Shown here: one piece after another, positions 1-6,366 of the stretch
How positions within the stretch are numbered: the stretch's first letter is position 1
Layout of the letters: every line of letters starts with the position of its first letter
Source of the DNA: CSP1-8 sp049688015
GTDB lineage: Bacteria > Desulfobacterota > Deferrimicrobia > Deferrimicrobiales > Deferrimicrobiaceae
Direction of reading: 5' to 3'
Length of the DNA stretch: 8,433 bases
Assembly: GCA_049688015.1 (NCBI GenBank)
Contig: JBAVJZ010000204.1
Span: 1-8,433 of the forward strand
Position numbers and translations under genes: made by a program
The notes under the pieces: generated by a model
What the model saw: the letters and a program-made list of their open reading frames with translations, nothing else
Database searches by the model: none
Told to the model about the DNA's origin: nothing

Positions 1-2
1 CG

Positions 3-563
3 GATACGCAGAGCTTCAAGAAGGCCCTGAAATATATCCTGCGACAGGATCCCGACGTCGTCCTCATTGGCGAGATGCGGGACCTCGAGACGATCGAGGC
101 GGCCCTGACCGTGGCGGAGACGGGGCACCTGGTGTTCGCGACCCTCCACACGAACTCGGCCGTACAGACGATCAATCGAATTTTGGATGTTTTTCCTCCC
201 TACCAGCAGCCGCAGGTGCGCGCCCAGCTGTCGTTCATTCTCGAGGGAGTGCTATCGCAAATCCTCATACCCAAGGCTTCCGGAGGCGGGCGGGTCCTGG
301 CGCTGGAGGTCATGATCCCGAACTCCGCCATTCGGAACCTGATCCGGGAGGAGAAGATCCACCAGGTCTATTCCCAGATGCAGGTGGGGCAGGCCAAGTT
401 CGGAATGCAGACGATGAACCAGTCCCTTCTTGCCGCTTATCTCAAGCGGAACATCACGTTGGACGAGGCGGTCGGGAGGAGCCCCGACCCCGAGGAATTC
501 AGGAACCTGTTGTCGGCGTCTCCCGTTTCCGGGGCCTCACAGAGTCTCGGAAGGAAGGTGTAG
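3..563 (+). CDS. pilT: Type IV pilus retraction ATPase PilT, 3' part (5' end outside window)
   Basis: C-terminal 186 residues of a secretion/pilus ATPase; the reading frame is open from the window edge. PilT is a cytoplasmic hexameric ATPase that powers pilus disassembly and twitching motility, acting on the platform protein PilC. The Walker B region LRQDPDVVLIGEMRD (visible residues 13-27) matches the type II secretion/PilT family signature, followed by the His-box segment FATLHTNSA (45-53). The motif AIRNLIRE (109-116) is diagnostic of PilT rather than the assembly ATPase PilB, as is GMQTMNQSL (134-142). Walker A and the N-terminal domain lie upstream of the window. The stop TAG is followed by a 21-nt gap to pilC, so the two are almost certainly cotranscribed. 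Assignment as a PilT-family ATPase is firm; which PilT paralogue it is cannot be decided here. Confidence 0.95.
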   Translation, partial: DTQSFKKALKYILRQDPDVVLIGEMRDLETIEAALTVAETGHLVFATLHTNSAVQTINRILDVFPPYQQPQVRAQLSFILEGVLSQILIPKASGGGRVLALEVMIPNSAIRNLIREEKIHQVYSQMQVGQAKFGMQTMNQSLLAAYLKRNITLDEAVGRSPDPEEFRNLLSASPVSGASQSLGRKV

Positions 564-574
564 GGCCGCAACGC

Positions 575-580
575 GGAGGA
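575..580 (+). promoter_or_regulatory. Ribosome binding site of pilC
   Basis: GGAGGA lies 4 nt before the ATG at 585. It supports that start, which also gives the usual PilC N-terminus beginning with a short aromatic stretch (KFMWEG). Confidence 0.8.
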
Positions 581-584
581 AACG

Positions 585-1796
585 ATGGCGAAATTCATGT
601 GGGAAGGAAGAACGAGGGTAGGCGGAACGATGACGGGAGAGATCGAGGCTCCGAACGAGGCCTTTGTCATCGCGCAACTTCGCCGGCAACAGATCGTTCC
701 CGTAAAGATCAAGAACAAACCGAGGGACCTGGGCTTGCGGATTCCCGGTCGGAGAGGGAAGGTCTCCCGCAGGGAACTGGCGATATTCACCCGGCAGTTC
801 GCCACGATGATCGATGCGGGGCTTCCGCTGGTCCAGTGTCTGGACATCCTCGGAATGCAGCAGGAGAACCAGGCGTTCAAACAGGTGATCCTCAAGGTCA
901 AGGAGGACGTGGAGAGCGGGTCGACCTTCGCGGACGCGCTGGAAAAGCATCCGAAGGTGTTCGACGAGCTCTTCGTCAACCTGGTTTCCGCCGGGGAGGT
1001 GGGCGGCATCCTCGATACGATCCTGGCGCGCCTTGCCGCCTATATCGAAAAGGCGATGAAGCTCGCCAAGCAGGTCAAGAGCGCGATGGTGTACCCCTCG
1101 ACGATCCTCGCGGTCGCGCTCATCGTGACTACGGTCCTGCTCCTCTACGTGATCCCGATCTTCGGGCAAATGTTCCAGGATTTCGGGGCAGCCCTGCCCG
1201 CACCGACCATGATTGTCCTTGCCATCAGCGCGTATACCCGGAAATATTTTCTGCTCGGTCTGGCACTGATCGTTGTGCTGGTGCTCGGGATTCGATGGTA
1301 TTACAAGCAGGAAGGAGGGCGCCGCCGGATTGACAGCTTCCTCCTCCGTGTGCCGATATTTGGCGACCTCCTCCGCAAGATCGCGGTAGCGCGATTCTCC
1401 CGCACCCTGGGCACGATGGTTTCCAGCGGCGTCCCGATCCTGGAAAGCATGGACATCGTGGCCAAGTCGGCAGGGAACAAGATCATCGAAGAGGCGATCG
1501 TAAAGGCCCGTGCGAGCATCAGTGAGGGGAAGACCATTTCGGAGCCGTTGGCCGAAAGCAAGGTGTTCCCCGTCATGGTGACCCAGATGGTCAGCGTGGG
1601 AGAGGCAACGGGCGCTCTCGATACGATGCTCAACAAGATCGCGGATTTCTACGACGACGAAGTCGATGCGGCCGTGGGGGCGTTGACGTCCCTCCTGGAG
1701 CCGATGCTCATGATCTTCCTGGGGGTAGTCATCGGAGGGCTCGTCATCGCGATGTATCTCCCGATCTTCAAGCTGGCCGGCGTCGTGGGAGGGTAG
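585..1796 (+). CDS. pilC: Type IV pilus inner-membrane platform protein PilC
   Basis: 403 residues, the normal length for PilC/GspF. It is a polytopic inner-membrane protein that anchors the pilus machine and transmits PilB/PilT ATPase motion to pilin insertion or removal. Two homologous T2SF domains are visible: one at about residues 67-190, opening FTRQFATMIDAGLPL, and a second at about 270-392, opening FSRTLGTMVSSGVPI. The internal duplication is obvious from these parallel openings and from the paired SAGEVGG (135-141) and SVGEATG (337-343) motifs. Hydrophobic segments near 171-193, 222-240 and 372-394 are the expected three membrane helices. The N-terminal region (1-60) is basic and cytoplasmic. 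It follows pilT by 21 nt and precedes the pilS-like gene by 2 nt, in a pilT-pilC-pilS arrangement known from other proteobacteria. The ATG is chosen because of its strong ribosome binding site. Confidence 0.96.
   Translation: MAKFMWEGRTRVGGTMTGEIEAPNEAFVIAQLRRQQIVPVKIKNKPRDLGLRIPGRRGKVSRRELAIFTRQFATMIDAGLPLVQCLDILGMQQENQAFKQVILKVKEDVESGSTFADALEKHPKVFDELFVNLVSAGEVGGILDTILARLAAYIEKAMKLAKQVKSAMVYPSTILAVALIVTTVLLLYVIPIFGQMFQDFGAALPAPTMIVLAISAYTRKYFLLGLALIVVLVLGIRWYYKQEGGRRRIDSFLLRVPIFGDLLRKIAVARFSRTLGTMVSSGVPILESMDIVAKSAGNKIIEEAIVKARASISEGKTISEPLAESKVFPVMVTQMVSVGEATGALDTMLNKIADFYDDEVDAAVGALTSLLEPMLMIFLGVVIGGLVIAMYLPIFKLAGVVGG
1788..1793 (+). promoter_or_regulatory. Ribosome binding site supporting the TTG start of the pilS-like gene
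   Basis: GGAGGG occupies the last two sense codons of pilC and sits 5 nt before TTG at 1799. The spacing is ideal and decides the unusual TTG start. Because it lies inside pilC, translation of the kinase is probably coupled to pilC. Confidence 0.75.
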
Positions 1797-1798
1797 AC

Positions 1799-3481
1799 TT
1801 GTCATCGGTCCCCGGACGGGGCCGGAAAGAAGAGGGGACAAAAAGCAGGAATCTCCTCCTGCTTCGGTCGGGGGTCACCCTTTCTCTCCTGATTTCGGCG
1901 GTCTCCGTCCAGGTTCGGGAGCCGGATCTCGTCCTATCCGTCGGATTCCAGTACCTGTACGTCGCTGTCGTATTGTCGTACGGGTGGCTGCTCGCCCGGT
2001 ACGCCTTCTGGGGGGGCGGCGAGATCCCCTTCCCGTTTCTCGTCCTCCAGGCGATCGTGGATGTCGCGTTCGTCTCCCTCATTGTTTTCGCCACCGGTCT
2101 CTATGACAGCGTTTTCGCATTCATGTACATCATCGTGATCCTGCTGGGGAGCCTGGAGATGTACATGCAGGGGGCGATAATCTGGGCGGCGCTCTCTGCA
2201 GCCACCTACGTGGCGCTTCTGTATCTGGAGATGAAGGGGATCCTGTCGCCCCCCGCAGCGGAAACGTCTGTTATCCTGTTGCCGCAGTTCGTCCGTACGA
2301 GCGTCATCAATTCTCTCGGCTTCATCATTACCGGTGTCCTCTCCGGGATTCTCGGGGAGGACATCCGGGTGGCACGCGAAGGGATGCAGGATCGGGAGAG
2401 CACCTTGCAGCAGCTGGAGACCTTCCACAAGCATATCGTGGAGAACATCCCCTCCGGGATCCTGACCCTGGACACGCAGGGCCGCATCAGCCTGATAAAC
2501 GAGACCGCGTGTTCCATCCTGGGCGCCGGCAAGCAAGACGTGACGGGAATGCCTGTGGAGGAGGTCCTTTCGGGGCTGAACCTGGGGTTGGGCCGTGTTG
2601 AAATTCCGATGCCGCGCCCGGAAATCATCTTCCGGCGGAGTGACGGCACGGAAATCTTTCTCGGTTTCTCCACCTCTCCCATGAAGGATGCCGACGGCAC
2701 CGTTATCGGAAACGTGGTGATCTTCCAGGACCTGACCCCGGTCAAGCAGATGGAGGAACGGATCCGGATCGCCGACCGGCTGGCGGGGGTCGGGGAGCTT
2801 GCTGCGGGACTTGCTCATGAGATTCGAAATCCCCTGGCCTCCATCACCGGGTCCTCCCAGATGCTTCGCGAGTCGCCCGACATGCCGGTGATGTCCCGGA
2901 CCCTTCTCGACATCATCGAAAGGGAGAGTACCCGCCTGAACGGACTCATCGCGGATTTTCTCGCGTACGCGGGGCCGAAGATGAAGAACGTGGGGCAGGT
3001 GAACATGACCGCGATGGCGGCGGAGATCGCTCAGGCCGTTCGCGCGGGAGAGGCCCGGGAGAAAGACGTGGCCATCGAGAATCTGGCGACGCAGGACCTT
3101 CATGTCGAGGGCGATGCGGAACAGCTGAAACAGGTCCTCTGGAACCTCGTCCGCAACGCCATCCAGGCGACGCTCCGCGGCGACACCGTGACGATCGATC
3201 TCTTCATCCAGATCCGACACGGCCAGCGTTATGTGGTTACCACGGTGAGCGACACGGGAAAGGGGATCGCTCCCGACATCATCGGGAAGATCTTCCATCC
3301 CTTTTTCACCTCCAAAGTGGAAGGCACGGGCCTGGGGCTGGCCATTTCCCAGAGGATTGTTCACTACCACCGCGGGTTCATCGAAGTCCGCTCCTCTCCG
3401 GGGGCCGGAAGCGTCTTCTCGGTCTTCCTCCCCGCGCTCGGGGAATCATCCGGTGACCACGCCCCGTCCATCCGGAGCTGA
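1799..3481 (+). CDS. pilS: PilS-like membrane sensor histidine kinase (PAS-HisKA-HATPase)
   Basis: 560 residues from a TTG start. The N-terminus holds about six hydrophobic segments (near 18-37, 45-65, 78-98, 103-118, 124-143, 166-184), as in the six-helix sensor PilS. A PAS domain follows (about 203-315; HIVENIPSGILTLD at its start). The HisKA domain has the phosphorylation motif GLAHEIRNPLASI with the acceptor His340. The ATPase domain shows an N box (N449, N453), a G1 box DTGKGI (485-490), an F box FHPFF (499-503) and a G2 box GTGLGLA (509-515). All catalytic elements are intact, so the kinase should be active. In the pilus setting PilS phosphorylates the sigma-54 activator PilR, which drives pilA transcription. 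Here no pilR follows; trmFO starts inside this gene. The call as a histidine kinase is certain. The PilS name rests on the six-helix architecture and the pilT-pilC context; a related NtrB/AtoS-type kinase is the alternative. Confidence 0.9.
   Translation: MSSVPGRGRKEEGTKSRNLLLLRSGVTLSLLISAVSVQVREPDLVLSVGFQYLYVAVVLSYGWLLARYAFWGGGEIPFPFLVLQAIVDVAFVSLIVFATGLYDSVFAFMYIIVILLGSLEMYMQGAIIWAALSAATYVALLYLEMKGILSPPAAETSVILLPQFVRTSVINSLGFIITGVLSGILGEDIRVAREGMQDRESTLQQLETFHKHIVENIPSGILTLDTQGRISLINETACSILGAGKQDVTGMPVEEVLSGLNLGLGRVEIPMPRPEIIFRRSDGTEIFLGFSTSPMKDADGTVIGNVVIFQDLTPVKQMEERIRIADRLAGVGELAAGLAHEIRNPLASITGSSQMLRESPDMPVMSRTLLDIIERESTRLNGLIADFLAYAGPKMKNVGQVNMTAMAAEIAQAVRAGEAREKDVAIENLATQDLHVEGDAEQLKQVLWNLVRNAIQATLRGDTVTIDLFIQIRHGQRYVVTTVSDTGKGIAPDIIGKIFHPFFTSKVEGTGLGLAISQRIVHYHRGFIEVRSSPGAGSVFSVFLPALGESSGDHAPSIRS
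3440..3444 (+). promoter_or_regulatory. Putative ribosome binding site of trmFO inside pilS
   Basis: GGGGA lies 8 nt before the GTG at 3453, within the final codons of the pilS-like gene. It favours this GTG over the in-frame upstream ATG at 3357, which would force a 125-nt overlap and a 32-residue unconserved leader. Confidence 0.5.
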
Positions 3482-4814
3482 GCCGCCCTCCCCTCGGGTC
3501 ACGGTCGTCGGGGCGGGGCTTGCCGGTTCCGAGGCGGCGCTTGTCCTTTCCGCCTCGGGGACGGCGGTGGACCTGTTCGAGATGCGCCCGGGCGTCTCTT
3601 CTCCCGCCCACCGAACCGGATGGTTCGCCGAGCTTGTCTGCAGCAATTCCCTGGGCGCGGACCGGACGGATTCCGGCAAGGGTCTTCTGAAAGCGGAGCT
3701 CCGAGCTCTGGGATCCAACCTCCTCTTCCTGGCCGACCGGGTCAGGGTTCCGGCGGGGAAGGCACTCGCGGTGGACAGGGAAGCGTTCGGCAGGTTGGTG
3801 ACGGAGGCGGTGCGGGCCCGACCCGAGATCCGGGTATGGGAGGCGGAAGCGAGGGAGATCCCGGACGATCCCGTCGTCATCCTTGCCTGCGGTCCGATTC
3901 CTTCCGTGGCGATCTCGGAAAACATCGGCGCGCTTCTCGGCGGGACAGGGCTCTACTTCTATGACGCCATCTCCCCGATCGTGGACGCATCTTCCCTGGA
4001 GATGGACCGGGGGTTCTTCGCCGACCGGTACGGAACCGGATCGGGGGATTACCTCAATTTCCCGATGACAAGGCTCGAGTGTGAGGAGTTCCTCTCGGCA
4101 TTGCTGTCGGCGCGCGTCGTCCCGGCCCGGGGATTCGAGGAGGAGCGGTACTTCGAATCGTGCATGCCCATCGAGGTTCTCGCCCGCCGGGGGCCGGAAA
4201 CACTTCTCTTCGGGCCCATGCGGCCGGTCGGGCTCCGGGACCCCCGGAAGGGAGAAGTCCCGTACGCCGTCGTCCAGCTTCGCAAGGAAAACGAGGCGGG
4301 GACGATGTACAATCTCGTCGGATTCCAGACGAAACTCGCCTATCCGGAACAGGAACGGGTCTTTTCCCTGATACCGGGGCTTGGCCGGGCGAAGTTCCTC
4401 CGGTACGGGTCGGTCCATCGCAACAGCTTCCTCGACTCTCCCCGGCACCTGCATCCCACCATGGAGTTCAGGAACCGGCAGGGCCTATTCTTCGCCGGGC
4501 AGATCACGGGGGTCGAGGGGTACGCGGAGTCCAACGCCTCCGGTTTCGTCGCAGCGATCTCCGCCGCCGCCCGGGTTGCCGGGAAGGAACCCACCGAATT
4601 TCCGGAGGAGTCGATGGTCGGGTCGCTGATGCGGCACATCACCTCTCCCAGTCGGGGGACGTTCCAACCGATGAACGCCAACTTCGGCCTTCTTCCTGTT
4701 CCCCCCGAGGTCAGGAAGCGGGACCGGAGGGCGCGACAGGCGGACCTGGCGCTCTCCTCGATCGGAGAATTCCGCAGAAGAATGTTTAATTTTAACCCCT
4801 TGTGTGTTACATAA
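3453..4814 (+). CDS. trmFO: Methylenetetrahydrofolate-tRNA-(uracil-5-)-methyltransferase TrmFO
   Basis: Cytoplasmic FAD enzyme that makes 5-methyluridine at position 54 of the tRNA T-loop, using 5,10-methylenetetrahydrofolate as carbon donor and reduced FAD as electron donor. From GTG 3453 it is 453 residues, close to the family length of about 435-450. The dinucleotide-binding motif VVGAGLAGSEAA is at residues 18-29. The catalytic-type cysteines are present as Cys63 in ELVCSNSLG and Cys237 in ESCMPIEVLA. GQITGVEGYAESNASG (349-364) is a hallmark of the TrmFO/GidA superfamily, and the shorter length excludes GidA (MnmG). The start is placed at GTG 3453 because no other start lies between it and the FAD motif; the gene then overlaps pilS by 29 nt. 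The last ten residues (MFNFNPLCVT) are encoded by unusually AT-rich codons and look like an addition to the normal C-terminus. Order with xerC-hslV-hslU matches the Bacillus gid-codV-clpQ-clpY locus. Confidence 0.95.
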   Translation: MTTPRPSGAEPPSPRVTVVGAGLAGSEAALVLSASGTAVDLFEMRPGVSSPAHRTGWFAELVCSNSLGADRTDSGKGLLKAELRALGSNLLFLADRVRVPAGKALAVDREAFGRLVTEAVRARPEIRVWEAEAREIPDDPVVILACGPIPSVAISENIGALLGGTGLYFYDAISPIVDASSLEMDRGFFADRYGTGSGDYLNFPMTRLECEEFLSALLSARVVPARGFEEERYFESCMPIEVLARRGPETLLFGPMRPVGLRDPRKGEVPYAVVQLRKENEAGTMYNLVGFQTKLAYPEQERVFSLIPGLGRAKFLRYGSVHRNSFLDSPRHLHPTMEFRNRQGLFFAGQITGVEGYAESNASGFVAAISAAARVAGKEPTEFPEESMVGSLMRHITSPSRGTFQPMNANFGLLPVPPEVRKRDRRARQADLALSSIGEFRRRMFNFNPLCVT

Positions 4815-4821
4815 ATCTTTT
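4781..4821 (+). promoter_or_regulatory. AT-rich patch across the trmFO/xerC junction, possible promoter
   Basis: Positions 4781-4820 contain only 10 G+C in 40 bases (25%) in an otherwise strongly GC-rich window. The patch covers the last ten codons of trmFO, its stop and half of the short gap. A weak promoter-like pair can be drawn: TTTAAT at 4785-4790 and TACATA at 4808-4813, 17 bp apart, but each matches the housekeeping consensus poorly. If a promoter is here it would drive xerC-hslV-hslU-argB independently of the pilus genes. The composition is plain to see; the promoter role is a guess. Confidence 0.3.
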
Positions 4822-4833
4822 CCCCTGACGGGG
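4822..4833 (+). promoter_or_regulatory. Small hairpin over the xerC translation start region
   Basis: CCCC (4822-4825) and GGGG (4830-4833) can pair around the loop TGAC. The 3' arm is the G-rich stretch 7 nt before the xerC ATG, so the stem could partly hide the ribosome binding site. It is not a terminator: the T-run lies before the stem, not after it. A competing pairing of ACCCC (4795-4799) with GGGGT (4830-4834) is also possible. Four base pairs is short; function is uncertain. Confidence 0.25.
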
Positions 4834-4840
4834 TGAAGGG

Positions 4841-5827
4841 ATGGGCAAGGGGTTGGATTCCGCCATCGAGCAATTCTCCCGGTTTCTTCTTTCCGAGAGG
4901 AATGCCTCTCGCGAGACGGTGCGAGCCTATCTCCGCGAGGTATCCGAATTCCGCCAATTCCTGTCGGAAACGGGCAAGGGATTTTCCCCGCACGACGGTT
5001 CCCGCTCGTGGGCATCGGTTTCGGTCTCAGACATGCGCCGTTTCCTAGCCGCGCGATATCCCGGCAAGAAAGGGTCGACCATGGCGAGGAAGATCGCGGC
5101 CCTCCGCACCTTCTTCTCCTTTCTGGTCATGTTGGGGAAAATCCCGGGAAATCCCGCCGCCGGGGTCACGGCTCCCCGTCGGACGGTGCGCCTGCCGGAA
5201 TTTCTTCCGGTGGACGAGATGATGGATCTGTTGCGATCCCTTCCCGCGGAGGGGGAAGCGGGGAAGCGGGACGCGGCGATCCTGGAGCTCCTCTATTCCT
5301 CGGGGCTGCGCGTCGGGGAGCTCGTCTCCCTGCGGAGGATGGATGTATCGCTTCCAGAGGGGACCGTCCGGGTCCGGGGAAAGGGACGCAAGGTGCGGGT
5401 CGTCCCCGCGGGGGAGAAGGCGCTTCAGGCCCTGTCTTCGTATCTTGCCGAAAGACGGGTGACCGGCAAGCGGGGAGAGGCAGACGATTGGGAGGGAGCA
5501 ATCTTCCGCAATCTGCGGGGGGGAGCGCTTTCGGCGCGCAGCGTTGCGCGCATCCTGGACCGGGCCCTGGAGCGGGCCGGGATCGGGAGGCATCTCTCAC
5601 CCCACGGCGTCCGGCATTCCTTTGCGACGCACCTGTTGGAGTCGGGCGCGGACCTTCGCGCCATCCAGGAGATGCTGGGGCATGCATCGCTCTCCACAAC
5701 GCAGCGTTACGCGAGAGTGAACGTGAGCCACCTCGTTCGTACCTACGAGCAGGCACACCCGCGGGCGGTCGGGTCGGCTCCGCGGAGAAAGCCGGTACCC
5801 TCCGGCAGAAGGGAAGAGAGCAATTGA
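4841..5827 (+). CDS. xerC: Tyrosine recombinase XerC
   Basis: 328 residues. Xer recombinases act with a partner (usually XerD) at the dif site to resolve chromosome dimers before cell division. An N-terminal core-binding domain (about 5-105) precedes the catalytic domain (about 118-306). All catalytic residues are visible: Arg157 in SSGLRVGEL, Lys181 in VRGKGRKVRVVP, His255 and Arg258 in LSPHGVRHSFATHLL, His281 in MLGHASLSTTQRY and the nucleophile Tyr290. The C-terminus has about 20 extra basic residues beyond the usual end. Context supports XerC over XerD or a phage integrase: it sits between trmFO and hslV like codV in Bacillus, with no att site or phage genes nearby. ATG 4841 is preferred; a TTG four codons later (4853) is possible. 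Its stop overlaps the hslV start by 4 nt. Confidence 0.92.
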   Translation: MGKGLDSAIEQFSRFLLSERNASRETVRAYLREVSEFRQFLSETGKGFSPHDGSRSWASVSVSDMRRFLAARYPGKKGSTMARKIAALRTFFSFLVMLGKIPGNPAAGVTAPRRTVRLPEFLPVDEMMDLLRSLPAEGEAGKRDAAILELLYSSGLRVGELVSLRRMDVSLPEGTVRVRGKGRKVRVVPAGEKALQALSSYLAERRVTGKRGEADDWEGAIFRNLRGGALSARSVARILDRALERAGIGRHLSPHGVRHSFATHLLESGADLRAIQEMLGHASLSTTQRYARVNVSHLVRTYEQAHPRAVGSAPRRKPVPSGRREESN

Positions 5828-6366
5828 AGGAGGCACGGGGAACGACGATCATCGCGGTCTCACGCGATGGGCGGGTCGCGATGGCGGGAGACGGACAGGT
5901 GACGATAGGAAATACCGTTCTGAAGCACACGGCGCGCAAGATACGGCGCCTGCATCAGGACCGAATCGTGGCGGGGTTTGCGGGAGCTACGGCGGACGCC
6001 TTTACGCTTTTCGAGAAGTTCGAGGGGAAGCTGGAGGAGTTCAGGGGAAATCTCCGGCGTGCCGCGGTGGAACTCGCCAAGGATTGGAGGACGGACAGAG
6101 TGCTCCGGCGGCTGGACGCCCTCATGGTCGTAACTGACGGGAGAGACCTGATGCTCCTTTCCGGCAACGGGGACGTTGTGGAACCGGATGACGGCGTGAT
6201 CGGGGTGGGGTCCGGCGGGTCCTATGCCATGGCGGCAGCCCGGGCCATGCTGCTCCACACAGACAAACCGGCCATCGACATTGCCCGCGAGGCGCTTCGT
6301 ATCGCCTCCGAGATCTGCATATACACCAATGCGAATGCCGTGGCAGAGGAAGTGGCCGCGTCGTGA
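5824..6366 (+). CDS. hslV: HslV (ClpQ) proteasome-like peptidase subunit
   Basis: 180 residues. HslV forms a double-hexamer N-terminal-nucleophile threonine protease, gated by the HslU ATPase, that degrades misfolded and regulatory proteins in the cytoplasm. From TTG 5824 the protein begins MKEARG and then TTIIAV; Thr7 is the predicted nucleophile after removal of a six-residue leader. Conserved segments are GDGQVTIG (23-30), Lys39, equivalent to the active-site Lys33 of the E. coli enzyme, and GFAGATADAFTLFEKFE (51-67). GSGGSYAMAAARA (129-141) and ICIYTNANAV (164-173) complete the fold. The next ATG (5881) would delete the catalytic Thr, so it cannot be the start. TTG 5824 overlaps the xerC stop as TTGA, with purine-rich AAGGGA at 5809-5814 as likely ribosome binding site. 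hslU overlaps the 3' end by 4 nt. Confidence 0.95.
   Translation: MKEARGTTIIAVSRDGRVAMAGDGQVTIGNTVLKHTARKIRRLHQDRIVAGFAGATADAFTLFEKFEGKLEEFRGNLRRAAVELAKDWRTDRVLRRLDALMVVTDGRDLMLLSGNGDVVEPDDGVIGVGSGGSYAMAAARAMLLHTDKPAIDIAREALRIASEICIYTNANAVAEEVAAS
5827..5833 (+). promoter_or_regulatory. Shine-Dalgarno-like sequence inside the first hslV codons
   Basis: AAGGAGG, the best ribosome binding match in this area, falls just after the TTG start rather than before it. It is 8 nt from the ACG at 5842. No ATG, GTG or TTG follows at a useful distance. It may help ribosomes finishing xerC to re-initiate, or it may be chance in a Lys-Glu coding context. Confidence 0.4.

Noticed and set aside
537..1841. Long antisense open frame (434 codons) opposite pilC
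   Set aside because: Its protein is rich in Arg, His, Asp and Gly with no recognisable domain, and it mirrors the codon structure of pilC. It is a shadow frame of GC-rich coding DNA.
1934..3370. Antisense open frame (478 codons) opposite pilS
   Set aside because: Translation is His/Asp/Gly-rich and featureless; the + strand frame has complete histidine kinase motifs.
4796..4803. Heat-shock (sigma-32) promoter ahead of xerC-hslVU
   Set aside because: CCCCTTGT resembles the -10 element, but no CTTGAAA-like -35 element is found at the proper distance upstream.
4805..4832. dif-like Xer recombination site next to xerC
   Set aside because: GTTACATAA resembles one Xer half-site (about 8 of 11 positions of a Bacillus-type half-site), but the sequence where the second half-site should be (around 4822-4832) is GC-rich and does not match.
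4815..4840. Rho-independent terminator between trmFO and xerC
   Set aside because: The stem is only four pairs and the T-run precedes it on the + strand, so it cannot act as a terminator in that direction.
5008..5823. Upstream extension of the hslV frame through xerC
   Set aside because: The extension reads as Gly/Arg-rich out-of-frame xerC sequence; HslV homology begins only at 5842.
4841..5827. Phage or integron integrase rather than XerC
   Set aside because: No att-like repeats, cassette sites, tRNA or phage genes are nearby, and the neighbours match the conserved housekeeping xerC locus.
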